This document shows positions 57,743 through 64,000 of a DNA stretch of 64,000 nt, one piece after another. Under the pieces are notes generated by a model that saw nothing but the letters and a program-made list of their open reading frames with translations, searched no databases and was not told the DNA's origin. The stretch covers positions 2,380,001-2,444,000 of the forward strand of contig NZ_LT629752.1 in assembly GCF_900105145.1 (NCBI RefSeq), in the 5' to 3' direction. Numbering within the stretch: position 1 is the first letter of the stretch; the number at the start of each line of letters is the position of its first letter. Source of the DNA: Polaribacter sp. KT25b (GTDB lineage: Bacteria; Bacteroidota; Bacteroidia; Flavobacteriales; Flavobacteriaceae). The position numbers and the translations under genes are program-made.

Positions 57743-58270
57743 ATGAATTTTAACTTTACCCCTTTTCCTGTTTTAGAAACAGAAAGATTAACTTTAAGAG
57801 AATTAAACTTAACCGATGCTAAAGCAATTTTCGGATTAAGAACCAACAAAGAAGTTAATGAATTTATTGATAGAAAAAGACCAAATAACCTTTCTGAAGC
57901 AAGAGCTTTTATAGATCGTATTTCTACACTAACTTTAAATAATGAAGGCATTTTTTGGGTTATAGAATCTAAAAGTAACCATCAATTAATGGGCAGTATT
58001 GGTTTACGTAATTTTGAAGATGAAGACGATTATGCAGAAATTGGTTACGAATTAGATCCTATTTATCAACAAAAAGGTTTTATGAGCGAAGCTTTTGAAG
58101 AAGTTTTAAAATTTGGTTTTAATCAAATGGAATTAAAAACGATAGAAGCTTTTACACACAAAAATAATATGGATTCTATTATGTTATTAGAAAAACAAAA
58201 ATTTGTATTTCATCCAGAAATTAAAGATGAAGGTTTTGAAAACAATATTAGTTATCGATTAACAAAATAG
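57743..58270 (+). CDS. GNAT N-acetyltransferase, first of a tandem pair
   Basis: A RimJ/RimL-type acetyltransferase of 175 residues. ETERLTLRELNLTDAKAIF is the usual N-terminus, DDYAEIGYELDPIYQQKGFMSEAF holds the acetyl-CoA site (Q-x-x-G-x-A-like), and IEAFTHKNNMDSIMLLEK is the typical end. It probably acetylates an N-terminus, amino acid or small molecule. A clear paralogue follows 14 bp later. The acceptor is unknown. Confidence 0.88.
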   Translation: MNFNFTPFPVLETERLTLRELNLTDAKAIFGLRTNKEVNEFIDRKRPNNLSEARAFIDRISTLTLNNEGIFWVIESKSNHQLMGSIGLRNFEDEDDYAEIGYELDPIYQQKGFMSEAFEEVLKFGFNQMELKTIEAFTHKNNMDSIMLLEKQKFVFHPEIKDEGFENNISYRLTK

Positions 58271-58284
58271 CACCTTAATTTGCA

Positions 58285-58815
58285 ATGACATTGTTTTCTT
58301 TTAAATCTTTTCCAAACTTAAAAAGTGAGCGATTATTTTTAAGAAAAGCTACTTTAAAAGATACACAAGACGTTTTATTTTTACGTTCTAATAACGAAAT
58401 AAATAAATTTGTGTTTACAGAAAGAATTAAAAACATTGAGGAAACTAAAAGTTTTATTGCCCTTTGTGATACTCTATTTAAACAAAAAAATAGAATTTTT
58501 TGGCTCATAGAATATCAACAAAAAATAATAGGAAGTATTATTTTACATCAAATTTCTTTAAACGAAAGTTATGCTGAAATTGGTTATAAATTAAAACCAG
58601 AATTTCATCAAAAGGGAATTATGAGTGAAGCTTTAAATATCGTTTTAGAATTTAGTTTTAATAAAATGAATTTAAAAACGGTAGAAGCATTTACACACAA
58701 AAATAATTCAGCTTCAATTGCGTTGTTAAAAAAACAGCATTTCAATTTTCAACCAGAAAGAAAAGACACAAATTTCGAAAATAATCGTATTTACAAAATT
58801 GAAAACATTAGATAA
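58285..58815 (+). CDS. GNAT N-acetyltransferase, second of a tandem pair
   Basis: A 176-residue paralogue of the preceding gene. Matching segments include SERLFLRKATLKDTQDVL, SYAEIGYKLKPEFHQKGIMSEAL and VEAFTHKNNSASIALLKKQ. The acetyl-CoA site is complete. The conserved block EAFTHKNN appears in both copies, while other parts have diverged, so the duplication is not recent. It precedes gldF by 17 bp and may share its transcript. The acceptor is unknown. Confidence 0.88.
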   Translation: MTLFSFKSFPNLKSERLFLRKATLKDTQDVLFLRSNNEINKFVFTERIKNIEETKSFIALCDTLFKQKNRIFWLIEYQQKIIGSIILHQISLNESYAEIGYKLKPEFHQKGIMSEALNIVLEFSFNKMNLKTVEAFTHKNNSASIALLKKQHFNFQPERKDTNFENNRIYKIENIR

Positions 58816-58832
58816 TTAAAAAAATTACACTT

Positions 58833-59552
58833 TTGAAAGCCATTTTAAAAAAAGAATTTAACTCATTTTTTGCATCACCAATAGCCTATTTAGTAATTGG
58901 TGTTTTCTTGCTTATAAATGGCTTGTATTTATTTATTTTTAACGACGATTTTAATATTTTAAATGCAGGTTTTGCAGATGTAACTCCTTTTTTCTATTTA
59001 GCTCCGTGGGTTTTTCTTTTTCTAATTCCGGCAATTACCATGAAAAGTTTTGCTGATGAATTTAACACAGGAACCATCGAACTTTTAAAAACAAAACCGA
59101 TATCTGATTGGCAAATTGTTTTAGGTAAATTCAGCGCTTCTTTTTTATTAGTTATCATTGCAATTATCCCTACTTTTATTTATGTTTTTACCGTTTATAA
59201 ATTAGGAAACCCTGTTGGTAATATCGATTTTGGAAGCACAATTGGCTCGTATATTGGTTTGTTATTTTTAGCAGGAACTTATACCGCAATTGGTTTGTTT
59301 ACATCTACTTTATCAAAAAATCAAATTGTAGCTTTTATAATAGGAGTTTTAATTACATTTTTTCTTTTCTTCGGATTTGATGCTATTGCGACTTCGTTTG
59401 CCAACGATAGTTTAACGATTAAAAACCTTGGAATTAACGAGCATTTTAAAAGTATTTCTAGAGGAGTTATCGACACAAGAGACATTATTTATTTTTTAAG
59501 TGTCACTTTTTTCTTTTTATTCATCACTAAAACAAGATTAGAAAATGAATAA
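58833..59552 (+). CDS. gldF: gliding-motility ABC transporter permease GldF
   Basis: GldF is the permease of the Gld ABC transporter linked to gliding motility in Bacteroidota. It is a 239-residue ABC-2-type protein with about six helices, opening KAILKKEFNSFFASPIAYLVIG and continuing FADEFNTGTIELLKTKPISDWQIV. The start codon is TTG at 58833. The next in-frame Met is about 70 residues in, after the first helix, so TTG is required. Its end overlaps gldG by 8 bp. The gldA ATPase is not in this window. Confidence 0.93.
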   Translation: MKAILKKEFNSFFASPIAYLVIGVFLLINGLYLFIFNDDFNILNAGFADVTPFFYLAPWVFLFLIPAITMKSFADEFNTGTIELLKTKPISDWQIVLGKFSASFLLVIIAIIPTFIYVFTVYKLGNPVGNIDFGSTIGSYIGLLFLAGTYTAIGLFTSTLSKNQIVAFIIGVLITFFLFFGFDAIATSFANDSLTIKNLGINEHFKSISRGVIDTRDIIYFLSVTFFFLFITKTRLENE

Positions 59553-61185
59553 GAAACTAAGAAACATTGCTTTTTTAATTGTGGGTTTAATCGCTTTAAA
59601 CTTCATCAGTCAATCAGTATATAAACGTTTAGATTTAACACAAGATCAACGTTACACGCTTTCTGAAACTACAAAAACTATAATTTCTAAGGTTGATAAA
59701 AGCCTTTTTATAACTGTATATTTAGAAGGCGATTTCCCATCAGAATTTAAAAGATTACAAATTGAAACGCGTCAATACTTAGAAGAATTAGCCGCAAAAA
59801 ACAGCAACATCATTATTCATTTTGCAAATCCTGACAATCAACGAGAAGATTTGATTAAAAAAGGAATGATGCCAAGCCAATTAACAGTTGAAGAAAATGG
59901 TAAATTATCTGAAGCAATTATTTTTCCTTGGGCAGAAATCAATTTTAATTCGCAAACAAAAATTGTTTCTTTATTGCCAACAGCAATCGTAGCAAGTCAA
60001 GAAGAACAACTACAAAAAGCGATTGAAAACCTAGAATATAGTTTTAGTAACGCTATAAATTCCATCACTCAAAAAGAACAAAAAAGAGTAATACTTTTAA
60101 AAGGAAATGGAGAATTAGAAGACCTTTATCAATATAGTTTTTTAAGTGAAGTTGCTAAAAAATACAAATTAGCAAAGTTTACGTTAGATTCTGTTGCTAA
60201 AAATCCGCAGAAAACTTTACAAGATTTAAACTCTTTTGATTTAGCAATTATTACAAAACCAACTCAAAAATTTACAGAAAAAGAGAAGTTTACTTTAGAT
60301 CAATTTATTACAAATGGCGGTAAAACTCTGTGGATGATAGACAATATACAAGCAGATCAAGATAGTTTACTTTCAACCGGAAAAATGTTAGCATATCCAA
60401 GAGAATTAGAGCTAACTAATTTGTTGTTTTCTTACGGAATTAGAATTAACACAACACTTATTAAAGATTTATATGCTGCTAAAATTGCATTGGCAACTGG
60501 TACAATTGGCAACCAAACTCAGTTTCAAAATTTAAACTGGTTTTACCATCCTTTAGTTACTGGCAACCCAAATAATGCCATCACAAAAAACATTGCTCCT
60601 GTAAGATTACAATTTACAAATCAGATTGACACACTTAAAAATAATATACAAAAAACACCTTTATTATTGAGTTCTCCATTAACTCAAAAAGTAGGAACGC
60701 CAACAATTATCGAGTTACAATCTATTGCTGATGAACCTTTAGAAAAAGAATATGTTTCTGGTCATCAATTGTTTGCTGTTTTGTTAGAAGGCAATTTTAA
60801 TTCGGCTTACAAAAACCGTGTAAAACCTTTTGAAACTTCACTTTTTAAAGCAAATGCAATCAATAATAAAATGATTGTAATTGCTGATGGTGATATTGGG
60901 AAAAATCAGATTTTAAAAGGAAAACCTACAGATTTATCAAGAGATAAATGGACTAATGAAGAATTTGGAAATAAAGATTTTCTTTTAAATTCGGTAGATT
61001 ATTTGTTAGATGATACTGGTTTAATCAAACTAAGAAACAAGACTTTAAAAATTAATATTCTAGATAAGCAAAAAGCTTTTAAAGAACGAACTTTTTGGCA
61101 ATTTATAAACGTTGCTTTACCATTAGTTTTATTATTTGTTTTCGGATTCGCCTTTAATTATTTTAGAAAACGCAGGTATAGTTAG
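59545..61185 (+). CDS. gldG: gliding-motility ABC transporter substrate-binding-like protein GldG
   Basis: GldG is a membrane-anchored partner of GldF. An N-terminal hydrophobic anchor (NIAFLIVGLIALNFISQSVY) is followed by QDQRYTLSETTKTIISKVD and FITVYLEGDFPSEFKRLQ, typical of the family. The 546-residue chain ends in a second transmembrane helix, FWQFINVALPLVLLFVFGFAFNYF, and a basic tail. It overlaps gldF by 8 bp. A seven-unit TTTTAGC tandem repeat follows its TAG stop codon almost at once. Confidence 0.94.
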   Translation: MNKKLRNIAFLIVGLIALNFISQSVYKRLDLTQDQRYTLSETTKTIISKVDKSLFITVYLEGDFPSEFKRLQIETRQYLEELAAKNSNIIIHFANPDNQREDLIKKGMMPSQLTVEENGKLSEAIIFPWAEINFNSQTKIVSLLPTAIVASQEEQLQKAIENLEYSFSNAINSITQKEQKRVILLKGNGELEDLYQYSFLSEVAKKYKLAKFTLDSVAKNPQKTLQDLNSFDLAIITKPTQKFTEKEKFTLDQFITNGGKTLWMIDNIQADQDSLLSTGKMLAYPRELELTNLLFSYGIRINTTLIKDLYAAKIALATGTIGNQTQFQNLNWFYHPLVTGNPNNAITKNIAPVRLQFTNQIDTLKNNIQKTPLLLSSPLTQKVGTPTIIELQSIADEPLEKEYVSGHQLFAVLLEGNFNSAYKNRVKPFETSLFKANAINNKMIVIADGDIGKNQILKGKPTDLSRDKWTNEEFGNKDFLLNSVDYLLDDTGLIKLRNKTLKINILDKQKAFKERTFWQFINVALPLVLLFVFGFAFNYFRKRRYS

Positions 61186-61186
61186 C

Positions 61187-61235
61187 TTTTAGCTTTTAGC
61201 TTTTAGCTTTTAGCTTTTAGCTTTTAGCTTTTAGC
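61187..61235. repeat. tandem heptamer TTTTAGC x7
   Basis: Seven exact copies of the 7-base unit TTTTAGC, preceded by GTTAGC that overlaps the gldG stop codon. Such an array can change length by slipped-strand copying. No gene lies within it. Confidence 0.95.
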
Positions 61236-61240
61236 AAAAA

Positions 61241-61292
61241 TAAAAAGTTCTCGATACAATTTTCTCAAAAAATCGAAAATCACTCGAACTTA
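61241..61292. repeat. palindromic AGTTCTCGATAC element, copy 1
   Basis: The element has imperfect inverted ends: AAGTTCTCGA on the left and TCACTCGAACTT on the right. Its first 23 bases (61241-61263) occur exactly, reversed and complemented, at 63878-63900. It contains no gene. Confidence 0.75.
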
Positions 61293-61325
61293 CAAATTCT
61301 TAATTTTATAGTCTAACAAACGTAC

Positions 61326-61422
61326 TGTCATTTCGAAATGAGCTTTTTTAAGCAATTGAGAAATCTTATCTTATAAACATAATCGATAAATAGATTCTTC
61401 CTCACACTTCGTCAGAATGATA
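61326..61422. repeat. palindromic TGTCATT element, copy 2
   Basis: TGTCATTTCGAAATGAGCTTTTTTAAGCAATTGAGAAATCTT aligns with the first copy at 38943 (TGTCATTCCGAAATGAGCCTTTTTAGGCGATTGAGGAATCTC) with few differences. The right end, CTTCGTCAGAATGATA, is more degenerate. It lies downstream of gldG next to another repeat. Confidence 0.7.
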
Positions 61423-61457
61423 AAACTCTTCAACTTTAAACGCTGCTAATTTACAAC

Positions 61458-62219
61458 TTAAATAGAAAGTAAATCATCATGAATAAAAGTATAATCTAAA
61501 ACTTCTTGTACTTTTTTAGAACTGATAATTTTCCATTCATACACTTCATTATTTTCAAATTCTGGAACTTCAAAATCATTGCTTAATTTAGCAATTGTAT
61601 AAAATTCTCTTCTCGTTGGATGATGATTAGAACAGGCATTAAAAGTTTCGTTCCAGCAATTTTGAGCAATAATTTCATGAATAATTTCTATACAATCTTC
61701 TTTATGAATCATGTTTACAAAACCTTTTGGTTGCGGAATTTTTCGGCCGTTTTTAAACCAATTAGAAGGTTGTCTTGTATCGCCAAATAAACCAGCAAAA
61801 CGAATAATTGTTGTTTCGAAAAAAGTGTTTTCTCTAAACAAATTTTCAATTTCTGATAACAGAGTTTTTAAAACCTCATCTTCTTCTGTCATCACCTTAT
61901 TTAATCTTCCATATACAGAAGTTGAACTAATAAAAATTACTTTTTGAATACTAGAATTTTCGATTTGAGAAATCAAATTTTCAAATCCGTCAATATCTTT
62001 AGATGTAATTGCAATAATTAAAATATCTGAATTTAAAAAATCATCAAACTCTTCAAAATCAGAAATATTAACTAGATAAGCTTCAATATTATTTAGTTCT
62101 AAAAGTTCTAATTTTTCTTCTGATGTAGTTGAACCTTTTACCGAATATCCTTCATCTAACAAAGAAATTGCTAATGATTTTCCTAACCAGCCACAACCTA
62201 AAACACTCACATTTTTCAT
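61458..62219 (-). CDS. NAD(P)-dependent epimerase/dehydrogenase-like protein (YeeZ-like)
   Basis: A 253-residue Rossmann protein. The dinucleotide site is VSVLGCGWLGKSLAISLLDEGYSVKGSTTS, and VIFISSTSVYGRLNK holds Ser-Ser/Tyr, the atypical SDR catalytic area. The middle has RFAGLFGDTRQPSNWFKNG and the end KIISSKKVQEVLDY. It resembles YeeZ and related extended SDR proteins of unknown substrate. It stands between a cluster of repeats and the divergent DUF2911 gene. A minus-strand -7 match TATCTTTG (62242-62249) precedes it by 22 bases. Confidence 0.8.
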   Translation of the reverse strand: MKNVSVLGCGWLGKSLAISLLDEGYSVKGSTTSEEKLELLELNNIEAYLVNISDFEEFDDFLNSDILIIAITSKDIDGFENLISQIENSSIQKVIFISSTSVYGRLNKVMTEEDEVLKTLLSEIENLFRENTFFETTIIRFAGLFGDTRQPSNWFKNGRKIPQPKGFVNMIHKEDCIEIIHEIIAQNCWNETFNACSNHHPTRREFYTIAKLSNDFEVPEFENNEVYEWKIISSKKVQEVLDYTFIHDDLLSI

Positions 62220-62329
62220 CTAAAAATCGTCTTAATTTCAGCAAAGATACAATCCATTAATTTAAGGTTTTGTTAACAATTCTCATTTTTTGAAATCATA
62301 TATTTATCAAAATATAAAAACCATAAACC

Positions 62330-62857
62330 ATGAAAAAATTATTACTAAGCTTACTTGTAGTTGCCCTTTCTTACACTACAACTGCACAAAAAAAAATACC
62401 TGCAAGTCCATCTCAAAAAATTGAACAAACTGTAGGTTTATCAACAATATCTGTAGAATATTCTAGACCAGGCGTAAAAGACAGAACAATTTTTGGTGAT
62501 TTAGTTCCTTTTGGAAAAGTTTGGAGAACAGGTGCAAACCAAAACACAAAAATAACTTTCAGCTCAGATATTACTGTTGGTGATACAACTTTAAAAGCAG
62601 GAACTTATGCTTTATACACTATTCCTAATGAAGAATCTTGGGATGTTATTTTTTATACTGATGCTACAAATTGGGGAAATCCAAAAAAATGGGACGAAAC
62701 AAAAGTTGCAGCAAAAGTTTCTGCAGAAGTACAACCAGTTCCTGACACGATTGAAAACTTTACAATTCTATTTGATAATCTAAAAGACACAAGTACAGTT
62801 TTAGGTTTTCTTTGGGAAAGCACGTATGTTGGTGTGCAAATTAATGTAACTAACTAA
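62330..62857 (+). CDS. DUF2911 secreted protein
   Basis: A 175-residue protein with a signal peptide (LLLSLLVVALSYTTTAQ) that belongs to the DUF2911 family. Characteristic stretches are PASPSQKIEQTVGLSTISVEYSRPGVKDRTIFG and VPFGKVWRTGANQNTKITFSSD, followed by LKAGTYALYTIPNEESWDVI. It is probably periplasmic or associated with the outer membrane. The function of the family is not known. An intrinsic terminator follows the stop codon by 24 bases. Confidence 0.9.
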   Translation: MKKLLLSLLVVALSYTTTAQKKIPASPSQKIEQTVGLSTISVEYSRPGVKDRTIFGDLVPFGKVWRTGANQNTKITFSSDITVGDTTLKAGTYALYTIPNEESWDVIFYTDATNWGNPKKWDETKVAAKVSAEVQPVPDTIENFTILFDNLKDTSTVLGFLWESTYVGVQINVTN

Positions 62858-62881
62858 ATTTTTAAAAAAATATTTTAAAAT

Positions 62882-62907
62882 CTCAAGTGAAAACTTGAGG
62901 TTTTTTT
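62882..62907 (+). terminator. intrinsic terminator after the DUF2911 gene
   Basis: A 7-bp stem (CTCAAGT with ACTTGAG) with a GAAA-type loop is followed by seven T. Confidence 0.8.
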
Positions 62908-63013
62908 GTTTAAAAAAGAAGATCTTGTTGGTTTTTGTTAAAAAAATACTAAATTCGCTAACTTCTAATTTACACTTTAAAAAGGTTTAAAATATTTGAA
63001 GATTAACAAAACT

Positions 63014-63376
63014 ATGAAGAAACGAACTAGATTATTTAATTTTCTAATAGACTCTACAACATTTTTTATTATTGTGATCTTACTTTCTATTTTATTGAAA
63101 AATTATATTGAAAGAGAAAACTTAAAATACTTTATGATTCTATTATATTATCTATATTATTTCATTTTTGAATTTACTACCGGCCAAACTATTGGAAAAA
63201 TAATTACGAAATCTAAAGTTGTTAGTAAAAAAAATGGAGGAAAACCTAATTTTTCTGAAACCTTAATTAGAACCTTGTCAAGATTAATACCTATTGATTT
63301 TATATCGTACTTATTCACATCAAACGGAATTCATGATATATTATCTAAAACAGAATTAAAACCAGTAAAACTATAA
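63014..63376 (+). CDS. RDD family membrane protein
   Basis: A small RDD-domain protein of 120 residues starting MKKRTRLFNFLIDSTTFFI, where Arg and Asp of the first helix are the residues that name the family. Two more hydrophobic segments follow (YFMILLYYLYYFIFEFTTGQTIGK and SRLIPIDFISYLFTS), with the typical TTGQTIGKIITKSKVV motif. The ATG at 63014 is preferred over an in-frame TTG at 62996. The lipoprotein gene follows within 22 bp, so the two may be co-transcribed. Role unknown; some RDD proteins are Na+/H+ antiporters. Confidence 0.82.
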   Translation: MKKRTRLFNFLIDSTTFFIIVILLSILLKNYIERENLKYFMILLYYLYYFIFEFTTGQTIGKIITKSKVVSKKNGGKPNFSETLIRTLSRLIPIDFISYLFTSNGIHDILSKTELKPVKL

Positions 63377-63397
63377 ATATTAACTTAAATTTAAAAA

Positions 63398-63625
63398 ATG
63401 AAAAGTATTAAAAAAGGAATTGCACTTGTAATGGTTGCATTAATGATGTCTAGTTGTGCAACTGTTTTTGGCGGAAAAGTTACAGAATATCAAAAAAGAA
63501 AACCTCTTCCTGGTGAACAACAAAGAGAAGTAAGAGTTGGAGCATTAATTGCAGATGTTATACTTTTCTGGCCTGGATTAATCGTAGATTTTGCTACTGG
63601 AGCAATTTACAAGCCTAAAAAATAA
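63398..63625 (+). CDS. small lipoprotein
   Basis: A 75-residue protein. The signal peptide GIALVMVALMMSSCATVF carries a lipobox Cys at residue 20. After it, TEYQKRKPLPGEQQREVRVG is polar, and GALIADVILFWPGLIVDFATGAIYKPKK has a hydrophobic, Trp-Pro-Gly-containing segment. This resembles small glycine-rich lipoproteins of unknown role. It lies 21 bp after the RDD gene, and a short inverted pair AAGCCT / AGGCTT (63611-63634) surrounds its stop codon. Confidence 0.7.
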   Translation: MKSIKKGIALVMVALMMSSCATVFGGKVTEYQKRKPLPGEQQREVRVGALIADVILFWPGLIVDFATGAIYKPKK

Positions 63626-63649
63626 TTAAGGCTTATACTTTTAAAAGTT

Positions 63650-63712
63650 AGTTGCGTGTTTATTTCGTTTGATTTTCTCTACAGAAGAACCTTCAAAAAA
63701 AAACACGCAACT
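63650..63712. repeat. 12-bp perfect inverted repeat
   Basis: AGTTGCGTGTTT and AAACACGCAACT are exact reverse complements, separated by 39 bases. The right arm is preceded by a run of A, so a minus-strand transcript would have a T-run inside the loop side rather than after it. The function is unclear. Confidence 0.65.
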
Positions 63713-63831
63713 TTCATTATTATAAATAGTTAAATATTTAAACCACACAACTTCACTTAAATTTATATAGTATAAAACTCCTAATTCTGAAATAATTCTT
63801 AATAACTAAATTATACGATTTATTATTAAAA

Positions 63832-63900
63832 CTTCAAGTGTCAGTTCTTTTGATTTTTATGAAGCAGTAGCGTAATAAAAATTGTATCGAGAACTTTTTA
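63832..63900. repeat. palindromic AGTTCTCGATAC element, copy 2
   Basis: On the minus strand this begins with the same 23 bases as copy 1 (61241-61263) and later shows GAACTGACACTTGA. The two copies lie in opposite orientation, about 2.6 kb apart. Confidence 0.7.
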
Positions 63901-64000
63901 TGAACTTGAAATTCATTTACACAAAATAATTATTTATAAACCGTATTAATGTTATTTTAACTTTATTTACACAATTAAGAATACTCCAAACCAATAATAC

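Larger units (their letters stand above)
63626..64000. other. gene-free right end of the window with repeats
   Basis: The last 375 bases hold no supported gene. They contain a perfect 12-bp inverted pair (63650-63661 with 63701-63712) and copy 2 of the AGTTCTCGATAC repeat. Confidence 0.6.

Noticed and set aside
61187..61235. CRISPR-like array.
   Set aside because: The units are 7 bases with no spacers, so this is a simple tandem repeat.

Overview
The window reads as a chromosomal segment of a low-GC (roughly 30 % by eye) marine-type Bacteroidota, family Flavobacteriaceae, possibly near Polaribacter or Tenacibaculum (genus is inference). Supporting signs are the gliding genes gldF/gldG, a type IX secretion cargo with a C-terminal sorting domain, a PorD/DUF4835 protein, a CarB without the allosteric domain, many DUF families typical of the class, and promoters of the Bacteroidota form TTTG-N19-TAnnTTTG. 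I see no tRNA, rRNA, CRISPR array, phage, integrase or transposase gene.

Layout. 0-9 kb: housekeeping genes carB, rpmH (hidden on the minus strand), pyrG and yidC, plus an outer-membrane barrel protein. 9-17.6 kb: an N-glycan/mannoside breakdown locus with a sugar symporter, a glycosylasparaginase, a GH92 alpha-mannosidase broken by one in-frame stop, a decayed N-terminal piece of a GH20 hexosaminidase, and an intact GH2 beta-mannosidase. 17.7-23.2 kb: a Wzc-like tyrosine kinase, a GT2 glycosyltransferase and a secreted T9SS cargo. 23.3-33 kb: a minus-strand run bamD-rpoZ-coaBC-porD-recN-fabI, dapA with a DUF6913 gene, and a phytase-like lipoprotein with a YhhN protein. 33-39 kb: an ABC-2 permease fused to an M1 peptidase, its ATPase and an M42 peptidase. 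39-50.3 kb: NUDIX, a cNMP/CBS/DUF294 protein with a DnaQ-like exonuclease, an MsbA-like exporter, acs, a TauE exporter and a serine hydrolase. 50.4-58.8 kb: TerC, two pairs of unknown overlapping genes, fabV, purC, phoH, a SAM hydrolase, an ABM monooxygenase-like protein and tandem GNATs. 58.8-64 kb: gldFG, a dehydrogenase-like protein, DUF2911, RDD and a small lipoprotein.

How genes work together. The 9-17.6 kb genes together would release mannose and GlcNAc from N-glycans and import the sugar, but two of the glycosidases are damaged, so the locus looks as if it is decaying. pyrG, carB and purC supply nucleotides; fabI and fabV are two unrelated enoyl reductases in one genome; bamD, yidC, rpoZ and rpmH belong to core machinery. 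gldFG, porD and the sorting-domain cargo connect the window to gliding and type IX secretion.

I find no convincing new multi-gene system. The most notable items are the decaying N-glycan locus, a small set of dispersed palindromic repeats (including an exact 23-bp inverted pair 2.6 kb apart), a seven-unit heptamer repeat directly after gldG, and two short cassettes of unrecognised overlapping genes.
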